Source of the DNA: Arthrobacter sp. PM3 | GTDB taxonomy: Bacteria > Actinomycetota > Actinomycetes > Actinomycetales > Micrococcaceae | Assembly: GCF_003352915.1 (NCBI RefSeq) | Contig: NZ_CP022314.1 | Coordinates: forward strand, 124,001-188,000 | Direction: 5' to 3' | Length of the DNA stretch: 64,000 nucleotides | Shown here: positions 42,495 through 50,499 of the stretch, one piece after another | How positions within the stretch are numbered: the first letter of the stretch is position 1 | How the letters are laid out: the number at the start of each line of letters is the position of its first letter | Notes under the pieces: model-generated | Database searches by the model: none | The model's input: the letters and a program-made list of their open reading frames with translations, nothing else | Told to the model about the DNA's origin: nothing | Position numbers and translations under genes: made by a program

Positions 42495-43874
42495 CTAGCC
42501 GGGATCCCCCGCCGGCCTAAGCCGGGGCTGGGCGGCCGGCACGGGCAGCTTCCGCGCCACCGGGGACAGCAGGAAGCTGACGGCCAGCATCACCATGACG
42601 GCCAGCAGCGAGTGCAGGATGCCGACGTGCTCGGCCAGCAGGCCCAGCAGCGGCGGCCCGCAGAGGAACGCGCCGTAGCCGATCGTGGAGACAACCGAGA
42701 CCCGGGCGGCGGCCTTGCGGGGGTCGTCGGCGGCCGCGGACATGCCCACCGGGAAGCCCAGCGAGGCACCTAGGCCCCAGAACGCCAGGGCCACGTAGGC
42801 CAGCCACGGCACGGGTGCAAAGACGAACAGGCCAAGGCCGCCGACCGCCAGCGCGGCGCACCAGCGCATCACCGGGACGCGGCCGAACCGGTCCAGGACG
42901 ATTGTCCCGGCGAAGCGGCCCACCGTCATGAAGGTCACGAACAGGCCGTACCCGGCGGCTCCGGCGGCGTCAGACTGGCCGTGGCCGTCCGCGAGCGCCA
43001 GCGCCACCCAGTCCCCCGCGGCGCCCTCGGCCAGGGCGAGGCCCAGGACCAGGACGCCCAGCAGGAGCGTCCGCCGGTCCCGCCAGGCCTGGGCGATCTG
43101 ACGTTTACTGTCCAGCGGCTGCTCCGGGACCGCGTCCGTCTGCCGGACGATCGGGATGGGCCCGGTGGAGGGATCCTCGAACGTGTCCGTCCCGGAGGCC
43201 GAGAAGGGGCGGTCCGCCTGCACCGGGGTGATGTCGGCGCGGAACCACGCCGCGGCGGTGGTCACCGATCCGGCCACCAGCACCCCGGCCGCGGCGAGGT
43301 GCCAGAACACGGGGACGCCGGCGCCGGCGGCCCAGGCACCCAGCCCGGCGCCGGCCACTGTGCCCAGGCTGAAGGAGCCGTGCAGCCGCGGCATGATGTG
43401 CCGCCGGACGGCGCGCTCCACCGCGGCGCCTTCGACGTTGGAAGCGGTGTTCCAACTGGCGGTGCCCAGCCCGATGATCGCCAGGCCCGCCGCGACCGCC
43501 ACCGGGTTGGCGAGCACGGTGGTGCCGAAGCCGGCCAGCATGAGCCCGAACCCGACCATCGTGCTGCCGATCCGGATGGTCCGCCGGGAGCCGAGCCGCA
43601 GCACCACCAGACCCGAGGCCGACACGGACAGGAAGGACCCGGCCGTCAGGCACAGCAGGAGCAGCCCGATGGTGCCGGGGGTCAGGTCCAGGCCGTCGCG
43701 GATGGCCGGCAGCCGGGACACCCAGGTGGAAAACGCGATGCCGCTGGCCGCGTAGGCCACCACGACGGCGTTGCGCCAGTGGGTGATCTCGGCAGCGGGG
43801 ACGAACACGTCCTTGGAGTCTTTGGCCTTTTTGGTCGCCTTGGTCTCTTTAGTCTCTTTAGTCTCTTTGGTCAC
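42495..43874 (-). CDS. MFS transporter (FucP/YbjJ-like)
   Basis: A 459-residue protein with about 12 membrane segments. ITHWRNAVVVAYAASGIAFS begins the first, and RLGSRRTIRIGSTM is the loop-2/3 motif. FGRVPVMRWCAALAV is its half-repeat. It resembles the YbjJ/fucose-permease branch of MFS; the substrate is unknown. The start is taken as the GTG at 43874, directly before a run of Thr-Lys-Glu repeats. The ribosome-binding site is weak, so the start is uncertain. It lies between the MaoC gene and murB. Confidence 0.82.
   Translation of the reverse strand: MTKETKETKETKATKKAKDSKDVFVPAAEITHWRNAVVVAYAASGIAFSTWVSRLPAIRDGLDLTPGTIGLLLLCLTAGSFLSVSASGLVVLRLGSRRTIRIGSTMVGFGLMLAGFGTTVLANPVAVAAGLAIIGLGTASWNTASNVEGAAVERAVRRHIMPRLHGSFSLGTVAGAGLGAWAAGAGVPVFWHLAAAGVLVAGSVTTAAAWFRADITPVQADRPFSASGTDTFEDPSTGPIPIVRQTDAVPEQPLDSKRQIAQAWRDRRTLLLGVLVLGLALAEGAAGDWVALALADGHGQSDAAGAAGYGLFVTFMTVGRFAGTIVLDRFGRVPVMRWCAALAVGGLGLFVFAPVPWLAYVALAFWGLGASLGFPVGMSAAADDPRKAAARVSVVSTIGYGAFLCGPPLLGLLAEHVGILHSLLAVMVMLAVSFLLSPVARKLPVPAAQPRLRPAGDPG
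43840..43874 (-). repeat. 9-bp coding repeats (Thr-Lys-Glu) at the N-terminus of the MFS protein
   Basis: The minus strand repeats ACTAAAGAG / ACCAAAGAG units, giving VTKETKETKETKATKKAKDS. The codons are unusually AT-rich for this genome. Such a run is prone to slippage and could vary in number between strains. Confidence 0.8.
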
Positions 43875-43888
43875 GGCAGGGCCACGGG

Positions 43889-44341
43889 CTACGCCGCCCG
43901 GACGACGGCCTGGGCCTTGACCAGGACCTTCTGGCCAGCCGAGACGACCGTGAGGTCGACACGGGCGGTGCCGGCCTCGGCGTCGAGCGCTCCGATGGCG
44001 CCGCTGACCTCGATCACGGCACCGGCCTCCGGGGTCCCGGTGGTGTCGGCCACGGGCACCGGCTTGGTGAAGCGGGTCTGGAAGTCGACGACGGCGGCGG
44101 GGTCGCCGGCCCAGTCGGTCACGAGCTGGACGGCGGCACCCATGGTGAACATGCCGTGGGCAATCACGCCCGGCAGGCCCACCCCGGTGGCGAAGGACTC
44201 GTTCCAGTGGATCGGGTTGAAGTCGCCGGACGCGCCGGCGTACTTGACGAGGTCGGTCCGGGTGACGGCGATGGTGCGGCTGCCGATGTCCTGGCCGACC
44301 GTGAGATCCGCGAACTTGGGAGCAAAAGATGCTGTGCTCAT
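43889..44341 (-). CDS. MaoC-family dehydratase (HadB-like)
   Basis: A 150-residue hot-dog-fold protein with the (R)-hydratase signature GDFNPIHWNE...GVIAHGMFTMG, which carries the catalytic Asp and His. Together with the next gene upstream (a second, N-terminal-type MaoC protein, start 44814, 2-bp gap) it looks like a HadA/HadB-type heterodimer that dehydrates 3-hydroxyacyl thioesters. The same two-gene set near murB occurs in other actinobacteria. Confidence 0.88.
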   Translation of the reverse strand: MSTASFAPKFADLTVGQDIGSRTIAVTRTDLVKYAGASGDFNPIHWNESFATGVGLPGVIAHGMFTMGAAVQLVTDWAGDPAAVVDFQTRFTKPVPVADTTGTPEAGAVIEVSGAIGALDAEAGTARVDLTVVSAGQKVLVKAQAVVRAA

Positions 44342-44343
44342 GG

Positions 44344-44814
44344 CTACTGTTCCTCTCCGCGGACCAGGATGGACGAGATGGTGGTGGCGACCGGCTGGCG
44401 GTCCCCGGCGGATTCGCCGGCGGCGACCGCAAAGATCTCCGAGCGGGTGGTGATCATGGCCCCGCCGCCCATGGCCCGGACGCCGTCAACGTGCAGTTCG
44501 GCGACCAGCCGGTCCCCGGCCACGATCGGGCGGTGATGGGTAAAGCGCTGGTCCGCGTGGACCACGCGGGAGAAGTCAATGCCGGAATCCGGGTCCTCGA
44601 TCAGCTGCGCGTCGGCCCGCTGGGCCACGATGATCGCGAAGGTCGGCGGGGCCACCAGGTCTTGGTGCCCCAGGGCCGCGGCGGCGTCGACGTCGAAGTG
44701 GGCGGGGTGGGTGGCCTTGACCGCCCGCGCGAACTCGCGGATTTTCTCGCGGCCGACGTCATACACCTCTGCGGCAGGGTAGCTGCGGCCCTGCAGATCC
44801 GGATTGATAGTCAT
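44344..44814 (-). CDS. MaoC-like N-terminal-type dehydratase (HadA / UPF0336-like)
   Basis: A 156-residue hot-dog protein. SYPAAEVYDVGREKIREFAR, then the APPTFAIIV block and the QRFTHHRPIVAGDRLVAE block, are typical of FAS1-like / HadA dehydratases. The catalytic histidine motif of HadB is lacking, as expected for the structural partner. The ATG at 44814 (MTINPDLQGRSY) is preferred over an upstream frame without support. It is in a unit with the HadB-like gene. Confidence 0.85.
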   Translation of the reverse strand: MTINPDLQGRSYPAAEVYDVGREKIREFARAVKATHPAHFDVDAAAALGHQDLVAPPTFAIIVAQRADAQLIEDPDSGIDFSRVVHADQRFTHHRPIVAGDRLVAELHVDGVRAMGGGAMITTRSEIFAVAAGESAGDRQPVATTISSILVRGEEQ

Positions 44815-44911
44815 GGTTCCAAGCCTATCGCCACGCCTACAGCCGAACGGCTTCGTGACAGGGCCGTCCGGCCCGGGCCGCAGTGATCCGGCTCTCTTGA
44901 CCGCCACGGTA

Positions 44912-44925
44912 TGATGAAAACATCA
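44912..44925 (+). promoter_or_regulatory. candidate ArsR operator
   Basis: TGATG-AAAA-CATCA is a perfect 5-4-5 dyad ~65 nt upstream of the ArsR-type gene, followed by the repeat ATCAATCC. TATGAT (44910-44915) overlaps it and could be a -10 element, so binding would block transcription. Confidence 0.4.
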
Positions 44926-44989
44926 ATCCATCAATCCGCGTGAGGAAGCGTCAACCTGCCATGACCCTGTTCCGGATTCCGGGCCGCCC

Positions 44990-45412
44990 GTGATCTCCGC
45001 GGCGCAGACCCCCCTGTACGAAATCAAGGCCAACCTGTTCAAGGCCCTCGCCCACCCGGCCCGCATCCGGGTCCTTGAGCTCCTGGCCGCGGCACCGGAC
45101 ACGGCGGCCCCGGTCAGTTACCTGCTCGCCGAGACGGGGCTGGAGGCCTCGCACCTGTCCCAGCATCTGGCGACGCTGCGCCGGCACGGGGTGGTGACGT
45201 CGGTCCGGACGGCGAATGCCGTGACGTACCGGCTGGCGCATCCCAAGATCGCGGAGCTGCTGGCGATCGCCCGGGTCTTCCTGCTGGACAGCCTGGCCGG
45301 TTCCAGCGAGCAGTTCCGGATCGCGCAGGAGCTGCCCGCCGGGCATCTCGGCGTCGCCGGCGGCGACAGCGCGGGCGGCGTTGCCGGCCGCACGGACGGT
45401 GCGGCGCGATGA
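44990..45412 (+). CDS. ArsR-family transcriptional regulator
   Basis: A 140-residue ArsR/SmtB protein. The winged HTH reads LFKALAHPARIRVLELLAAA, then ETGLEASHLSQHLATLRRHG and TYRLAHPKIAELL. It lacks the ELCVCD-type metal-binding cysteines of classic ArsR. The GTG start is at 44990. The stop overlaps the ATG of the SulP transporter (ATGA), so it probably represses its own operon in response to an anion or metabolic signal (inference). Confidence 0.88.
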   Translation: MISAAQTPLYEIKANLFKALAHPARIRVLELLAAAPDTAAPVSYLLAETGLEASHLSQHLATLRRHGVVTSVRTANAVTYRLAHPKIAELLAIARVFLLDSLAGSSEQFRIAQELPAGHLGVAGGDSAGGVAGRTDGAAR

Positions 45413-47106
45413 GCGCGGCCCCGGCAACAAGCCAGGCCCGGGCGTCGGAGACCGCGCGGACACGGTTCGCCCGGTTCATCCCGTCCCGCCGTGACTACGC
45501 GCTCCTGCGGTCCGCCTGGAAGACCGACCTGCTCGCCGGCATCACGGTCGGCATTGTGGCGCTTCCCCTGGCCCTCGCGTTCGGGGTAAGTTCCGGGGTC
45601 GGGGCGGAAGCCGGACTCATCACCGCTGTGGTGGCCGGACTGGTCGCCGCCGTCATGGGCGGATCCCCGGTCCAGGTCTCCGGCCCCACCGGCGCCATGG
45701 TGGTGGTGCTGGCCCCGGTGGTCGCCGCCCACGGCGTGGGCAGCATCGCCTTGGTCTCGGTGCTGGCCGGGCTGCTGGTCATCGTCCTGGGCGTCAGCGG
45801 GCTGGGACGGGCCGTGGCCTTCATCCCCTGGCCGGTGGTGGAAGGATTCACCCTGGGCATCGCCGCCATCATCTTCCTTCAGCAGGTTCCCCTGGCCACG
45901 GGCACCGCGGGGACGCCTGGCCACAACAGCCTGGTGGCCGCCGTCGAGAGCGTGTCACAGGCCAGCGTGCCGGAGGTGTGGCAGACGCTCGGGGTGGTCG
46001 CAGGTGTCGCGGCGGTGATGTACCTGCTGCCCCGGCTCAGCAAGTCCCTGCCCGCCAGCCTGATTGCGGTGCTGCTGGCTACGGTGGCCTCGGAGGTCCT
46101 GGCGCTGGACATCCCCCGGATCGGCGCGCTCCCGCACTCCCTGCCCGCGCCGTCCATGCCGTCCTTTGATCCGGCTGCCCTCGGCGGGCTGCTGATGCCG
46201 GCGGTCTCGATCGCGACGCTGGCCGCCATCGAATCCCTGCTTTCGGCCCGGGTGGCCGCCGGCATGGCGGGCCCGGACGGCCGACCGTCCGGCGCGTACA
46301 GCCCGGACCGGGAGCTCACGGGCCAGGGGCTGGCCTCGATCGCGGCCGGCTTGTTCGGCGGCATGCCCGCCACGGGCGCGATCGCCCGGACCGCCGTGAA
46401 CGTCCGTTCCGGTGCGAAGACCCGGTTGTCCGCGGTGGTGCACGCCCTGGTGCTGCTGGCCATCATCTACCTGGCAGCCGGGCTGGTCGGCCGGATCCCC
46501 CTCGCGGCGCTGGCCGGCATCCTCATGGTCACGGCCACCCGCATGGTCTCGCGGCGCACGGTGACGGCGGTCCTCCGGTCCACCCGGGCCGACGCCGCGG
46601 TGTTCGTGATCACGGCCCTTATCACGGTCGCGTTCGACCTCATTGTGGCCATCCAGATCGGGCTTGCCGCGGCGGCCGTGTTCACGCTGCGGACGTTCGC
46701 GTCCCTGAGCGGGGTCCGGCGCGAGCAGGTTCCGGGTCCGGCGGTTCCCGGCGACGGGCACATCGCGATTTTCCGGCTGGACGGGGCCATGTTCTTCGGC
46801 GCCGCCGAGCGGATCCTGCAGGAGATCAGCCAGGTCAAGGACGTCCAGGTGGCCATCATCCGCCTGTCCCAGCTGCGGATGCTGGACGCCACCGGCGCCC
46901 ACGCGCTGGTGGAGGTGATCTCGGCGCTGGAGCTGCGCGGCGTCACGGTCCTGCTGAAGGGGGTGCAGCCGCAGCATCTGGAGCTGGTGACCAATGTGGG
47001 CGTCATCCGCTCGCTGCGCCACCACAAGCACCTCTTCACGTCGCTCCCGGACGCCGTGGAGCACGCCCGCAGCCACGTGCTGCGGAACGCGGCCGCTACC
47101 GCTTGA
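45409..47106 (+). CDS. SulP-family anion transporter with STAS domain
   Basis: A 565-residue protein with 10-12 membrane segments and a C-terminal STAS domain. DLLAGITVGIVALPLALAFG is the SulP N-terminal signature. SGPTGAMVVVLAPVV and GMPATGAIARTAVNVRSGAK are conserved core blocks. The STAS domain spans ~455-555 (HIAIFRLDGAMFFGAAERIL ... LRMLDATGAHAL). It could carry sulfate, bicarbonate or a dicarboxylate. It is co-translated with an ArsR regulator. The 3' end overlaps a convergent small gene by 11 bp. Confidence 0.92.
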   Translation: MSAAPATSQARASETARTRFARFIPSRRDYALLRSAWKTDLLAGITVGIVALPLALAFGVSSGVGAEAGLITAVVAGLVAAVMGGSPVQVSGPTGAMVVVLAPVVAAHGVGSIALVSVLAGLLVIVLGVSGLGRAVAFIPWPVVEGFTLGIAAIIFLQQVPLATGTAGTPGHNSLVAAVESVSQASVPEVWQTLGVVAGVAAVMYLLPRLSKSLPASLIAVLLATVASEVLALDIPRIGALPHSLPAPSMPSFDPAALGGLLMPAVSIATLAAIESLLSARVAAGMAGPDGRPSGAYSPDRELTGQGLASIAAGLFGGMPATGAIARTAVNVRSGAKTRLSAVVHALVLLAIIYLAAGLVGRIPLAALAGILMVTATRMVSRRTVTAVLRSTRADAAVFVITALITVAFDLIVAIQIGLAAAAVFTLRTFASLSGVRREQVPGPAVPGDGHIAIFRLDGAMFFGAAERILQEISQVKDVQVAIIRLSQLRMLDATGAHALVEVISALELRGVTVLLKGVQPQHLELVTNVGVIRSLRHHKHLFTSLPDAVEHARSHVLRNAAATA

Positions 47107-47320
47107 GGTTCTTCCGGATCGTCTGGCCCCGGACCACGAGCCCGGCGATGTGCAGGATCAGGCCCAGCCCGATCACCGGCAGTGCGGCGATGACCAGGGC
47201 CTGGTTGCCGGTGCTGTTGCCCGCAATGGTGAGGATGATCCCCAGGGCGATCAGGCCCATGGCACTGAAGACCAGCACCTTGTAGGCAGTTGGCGCGGTG
47301 GCCCAGAATTCATTCAGCAC
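47096..47320 (-). CDS. small two-span membrane protein (DUF3188-like)
   Basis: A 74-residue protein with two hydrophobic segments (VLVFSAMGLIALGIILTIAG and LVIAALPVIGLGLILHIAGL) and a basic tail (RGQTIRKNLKR). It resembles the small DUF3188 family by memory of its pattern; the function is unknown. It overlaps the end of the SulP gene by 11 bp on the other strand. Confidence 0.7.
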   Translation of the reverse strand: MLNEFWATAPTAYKVLVFSAMGLIALGIILTIAGNSTGNQALVIAALPVIGLGLILHIAGLVVRGQTIRKNLKR

Positions 47321-47349
47321 CGTGCCAGTCTACCGGGGCGCCGGCACCC

Positions 47350-47405
47350 TACCCGGCGACGCGACAAATACCCGGCGACGCGCAAAATACCCGGCGACGC
47401 CGGAA
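47350..47405. repeat. three 18-19-bp tandem repeats
   Basis: TACCCGGCGACGCGACAAA (47350), TACCCGGCGACGCGCAAAA (47369) and TACCCGGCGACGCCGGAA (47388) are tandem copies in the spacer between two minus-strand genes. The second copy also forms one arm of a hairpin. Confidence 0.75.
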
Positions 47406-47436
47406 TACGGGAGCGTCCGGTATTTTGCGCGTCGCG
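47374..47436 (-). terminator. hairpin after the DUF2797-like gene
   Basis: The unit-2 sequence GCGACGCGCAAAATACC (47376 on) pairs with GGTATTTTGCGCGTCGC (47419-47435), a stem of about 17 bp with a long loop. It is 15 nt past the stop codon of the DUF2797-like gene. It probably ends that transcript. Confidence 0.55.
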
Positions 47437-47450
47437 GGGCAAGGTCAGCA

Positions 47451-48440
47451 TCAGAACAGGGACTCCTGCACGGCCGGGACGGCGGAGCCGAACTCTCCCG
47501 GCACGATCGTCCTCGCCTTTAGCAGGCCCAGGTTGACGACGAATTCCAGGTCGGTTCCGGCCAGCCCGGCGACGGCGACGCTGCCGCTCAGGGAGGCGAT
47601 CACAAAGCCGTGCTCCCCCGCACCAAGCTCGTGCGGGTACGGGTGCCGGGCCCTCCGCGCGCTGCCGCCGCCGGCCAGGCAGGCGCCCGCCGAGAGGCCG
47701 GGCCGCAGCCAGGGCTCGTCCACGATCGTGAAGCCCGCGGCCGGGATCCGGGAGAGCAGGTCGCGGGCGTCCCCGGCCAGCCGCCGGTTGTGGGCGTCGA
47801 GCCCGTCGGCGGGCAGCGGCGCGGCCAGCGCTGCGGCCTTGGCAGCGGAGCGGACCTGCTGCGGCAGGCCGGCGTCGCGGGTGATCATGTCCTCCAGGAT
47901 CCGCACCACGCGTCCGTCGTCGGCGCGGGCCACGTAGCGGGCGACGACGGCGCCCTGTTCGGCGAGCCGGTTCCACCTGCGCAGCTGGGACGCGGTTCCG
48001 ACTTTGGTGGCACCCCCGGCGAAGGTGGCGATGTAGAGCCAGTGCGGCTGCATGAGGTAGGCGCGCAGGCCGGGCGGGACCCGGCCGCCGCGGTGGAAAT
48101 CGTGGATGAGCCGGGAGTCGTCCAGCACGAAGCACCGTTCGCACTGGTTCCCGCGCCCCGTGCGGGCCCGGGCCGGGCACGGCACGTGGTCCCGGTCCGC
48201 CGGGCCGTGGACTTTGTGGTGGCCCAGGCAGGACTTGCCCCCGGCGGCGACCCGGAAACCCAGCCGCGTGCCGGCGTCGAGCGTCAGGTCGGTGAAGGCG
48301 GCCGTCCCGTCCGTGGCGCCCGGACGGGCCGGATCCAGGTGCTGCACGCGCAGGACGGCGCGCCCGCCGTCGGACTCCCCGGGAGCGGGCGCCGGGCCAT
48401 CCCAAAAGACCCCGTGGACCAGGTAGCGGGTACTGGTCAC
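47451..48440 (-). CDS. DUF2797-family protein
   Basis: A 329-residue protein. A cysteine/histidine-rich centre (KSCLGHHKVHG, CPARARTGRGNQCERCFVLD) could bind zinc, followed by PHWLYIATFAGGATKVGTAS, then QLRRWNRLAEQGA, which recalls a GIY-YIG-like fold and is the conserved core of DUF2797. The function is unknown. GTG at 48440 has AGGAG upstream. It stands alone between terminator-like hairpins. Confidence 0.75.
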   Translation of the reverse strand: MTSTRYLVHGVFWDGPAPAPGESDGGRAVLRVQHLDPARPGATDGTAAFTDLTLDAGTRLGFRVAAGGKSCLGHHKVHGPADRDHVPCPARARTGRGNQCERCFVLDDSRLIHDFHRGGRVPPGLRAYLMQPHWLYIATFAGGATKVGTASQLRRWNRLAEQGAVVARYVARADDGRVVRILEDMITRDAGLPQQVRSAAKAAALAAPLPADGLDAHNRRLAGDARDLLSRIPAAGFTIVDEPWLRPGLSAGACLAGGGSARRARHPYPHELGAGEHGFVIASLSGSVAVAGLAGTDLEFVVNLGLLKARTIVPGEFGSAVPAVQESLF

Positions 48441-48467
48441 GGGGTCTCCTGTCAGTGGCGGGGACGG

Positions 48468-49331
48468 CTACAGGGCCGGCTGCACCCCAAAGGCTACCGC
48501 GAGCTTCATGATCTTCTCGGCGCGGCCCAGGCGTGGCAGGTCGGAACCGTCCCGGATCACGCGGCCGTTGGCTTCGAAGTCGGCCATGAAGTCGGTGGCC
48601 CAGGCGACGTCCGACGGCGTGGGGCTAATGACCTCGTTGATGACGGGGGTCTGGTCGATCGCGAGGCAGAGCTTGCCGGTCATGCCCATCATGACGGTGA
48701 TGCCGGTTTGTTCGCGCAGGATCGGGTGGTTGGTGCCGACCGTGGGGCCGTCGATGGGGCCCGGCAGGTTCCCGACGCGGCTGGCGACGACGAGCTTGGC
48801 CCGCGGGTAGGCCATGGCTTCCGGGGTCGCGGCCATGCCGGTGTCGCGGCGGAAGTCGCCGGAGCCGAACGCCAGCCGGAACGCGCCCTGGGCCTTGGCG
48901 ATGTTGTTGGCTTCCTCAATGCCGACGGCGGATTCGACCAGCGGGATGACCGGGGTCTTGCCGTCCATGCGGTGGAAGCTTTCGGTGACCTGGTCGGCCG
49001 ATTCGGTCTTGGCGAGCATGACGCCGAGCAGGCCGGGGGTGCCGCGGAGTCCGGCGAGGTCGGCGGCCCAGAAGGGGCTGGTGGCGTCGTTGATCCGGAC
49101 CCAGGCCTCGCCGCCGGCGGTCAGCCAGTTCACGACGTTCTCGCGGGCGGCGTCCTTCTGCGAGGGGTCCACCGCGTCTTCGATATCGAGGATGATCGCA
49201 TCGGCCCGGGAGATGGCGGACTGGTCAAAAAGTTCGGGCTTCATCGCGTTGACCAGCAGCCAGGAGCGGGCGATTTCGGCCGGGATGTTGCGCTGGGGCC
49301 GAAGTGATTCGGCGGTGGTGGTAGAGGTCAT
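48468..49331 (-). CDS. HpcH/HpaI aldolase / CitE-like lyase
   Basis: A 287-residue TIM-barrel protein of the CitE family. ADAIILDIEDAVDPSQKDAA carries the metal-binding acidic residues. EAWVRINDATSPFWAADLAG, TPVIPLVESAVGIEEANNIA and LAFGSGDFRRDTGM are further conserved blocks. No CitD or CitF partners are nearby, so it is a stand-alone lyase of the malyl-CoA / citramalyl-CoA type rather than citrate lyase (inference). Confidence 0.82.
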   Translation of the reverse strand: MTSTTTAESLRPQRNIPAEIARSWLLVNAMKPELFDQSAISRADAIILDIEDAVDPSQKDAARENVVNWLTAGGEAWVRINDATSPFWAADLAGLRGTPGLLGVMLAKTESADQVTESFHRMDGKTPVIPLVESAVGIEEANNIAKAQGAFRLAFGSGDFRRDTGMAATPEAMAYPRAKLVVASRVGNLPGPIDGPTVGTNHPILREQTGITVMMGMTGKLCLAIDQTPVINEVISPTPSDVAWATDFMADFEANGRVIRDGSDLPRLGRAEKIMKLAVAFGVQPAL

Positions 49332-49426
49332 GCATCTACGCTAGCCGCACAGGGGTGCCCGGGGCCAAGTATTCCGCCGGTCCGGGCCGACCAATAAGAC
49401 CAAAATCACGTCCCCGCCCAACCGGG

Positions 49427-49472
49427 TCGCAGCAGGGGCCGTTCTGAGGGCGCAGAACGGCCCCTGCTGCGA
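49427..49472 (-). terminator. 20-bp perfect hairpin after the aldo-keto reductase gene
   Basis: TCGCAGCAGGGGCCGTTCTG (49427-49446) and its exact complement (49453-49472) flank a 6-nt loop, ~22 nt past the stop codon of the reductase. It has the same style as the hairpin at 4223-4285: very long, perfect and without a strong U-run. Confidence 0.65.
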
Positions 49473-49494
49473 GCTACTTCCCGAAGAGTGCCGC

Positions 49495-50499
49495 TTAGGG
49501 GATGTTGCTGCCCCGCGCCGCCACCCACAGCCCGTACCACTCGGCCCGGGTCATGGCGGCGGCGACCTCGGCCGCGGCCGCGCAGGCGCGGATCCGGTCC
49601 GGGTTGGCGGTACCGATCACGGGCGCAATCCCGGCCGGGTGCTTCATGAGCCAGCCCAGCACCACCGCCTCCCCCGTGGTCCCCTTGGCCGCGGCGAGGT
49701 CGGCCACGAGGGCGGCCGTGGCCTGCTCGGCCGGTGTCGGCGCGGCGGCCGGGGCCCCGGTGTACAGGCCGCGGGCCAGCGAGCCGTAGGCCTGCAGCCG
49801 GATGCCATGCCGGACGCAGTGCTCCACTGTGCCGTGCGGGAAGCTGTAATCCGTGCCCTCCGCGTGGTTGACCAGGACCGTGCTCTCCAGCCAGGCGCGC
49901 TTGAGCAGGCTCATTTCCAGCTGGTTGGCCACGACGGGCACCTCCAGCCGGTCCTGCAGCATCTCAATCTGCGGGCCCGACATGTTGGACACGCCGACCG
50001 CGCGGACCTTGCCTTCGGCCATGAGCTGCCCGACGGCGGACGCCACGTCCGCCGGATCCATCAAGGGATCCGGGCGGTGCAGCATGAGGACATCCACGTA
50101 GCCGGTCTTCAGCCGTTCCAGGCTGCCGTTGACCCGTTCCAGGATCCCGTCCCGGCTCAGGTCGTAAAACGCATCCAGGCCCTGCTCGCCCAGCCGGATG
50201 CCGCATTTGGTCTGCAGCCGGATCTTCTCCCGCAGCCCGGGCGTGCCGGCCAGGAACTCGCCGAACACGGCTTCGGCCTTGCCTCTGGTGTAGATGTCCG
50301 CGTGGTCAAAGAGCGTGATGCCCGCCTCCAGCGCCGCTCCGACGGCGGCGGCCGCCTCGTCCACGTGCGCGGACGAGTACGGCTCGGCAGACCAGCTGCC
50401 GCCCAGCCCCATGCAGCCATAAACGAGCTCCTGGCCAAGGCTTGGCGCGTTCACTTCGCGGGACGGGGCGACGGCCGGAGCCTTCGTCGCGGTGTTCAC
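49495..50499 (-). CDS. aldo/keto reductase
   Basis: A 334-residue TIM-barrel reductase. LFDHADIYTRGKAEAVFGEF (catalytic D and Y), LQTKCGIRLG (K) and DVLMLHRPDPLMDP (H) give the AKR tetrad. APVIGTANPDRIR is the NADPH-binding end. It resembles the YdhF branch. The GTG start overlaps the stop of the upstream alpha-glucosidase gene (GTGA), so it belongs to the sugar operon and may reduce a sugar-derived carbonyl (inference). Confidence 0.9.
   Translation of the reverse strand: MNTATKAPAVAPSREVNAPSLGQELVYGCMGLGGSWSAEPYSSAHVDEAAAAVGAALEAGITLFDHADIYTRGKAEAVFGEFLAGTPGLREKIRLQTKCGIRLGEQGLDAFYDLSRDGILERVNGSLERLKTGYVDVLMLHRPDPLMDPADVASAVGQLMAEGKVRAVGVSNMSGPQIEMLQDRLEVPVVANQLEMSLLKRAWLESTVLVNHAEGTDYSFPHGTVEHCVRHGIRLQAYGSLARGLYTGAPAAAPTPAEQATAALVADLAAAKGTTGEAVVLGWLMKHPAGIAPVIGTANPDRIRACAAAAEVAAAMTRAEWYGLWVAARGSNIP

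Noticed and set aside
43875..44432. N-terminal extension of the MFS transporter to 44432
   Set aside because: It would overlap the MaoC gene completely in another frame and is Arg/Pro-rich noise; GTG 43874 fits the spacing after MaoC.
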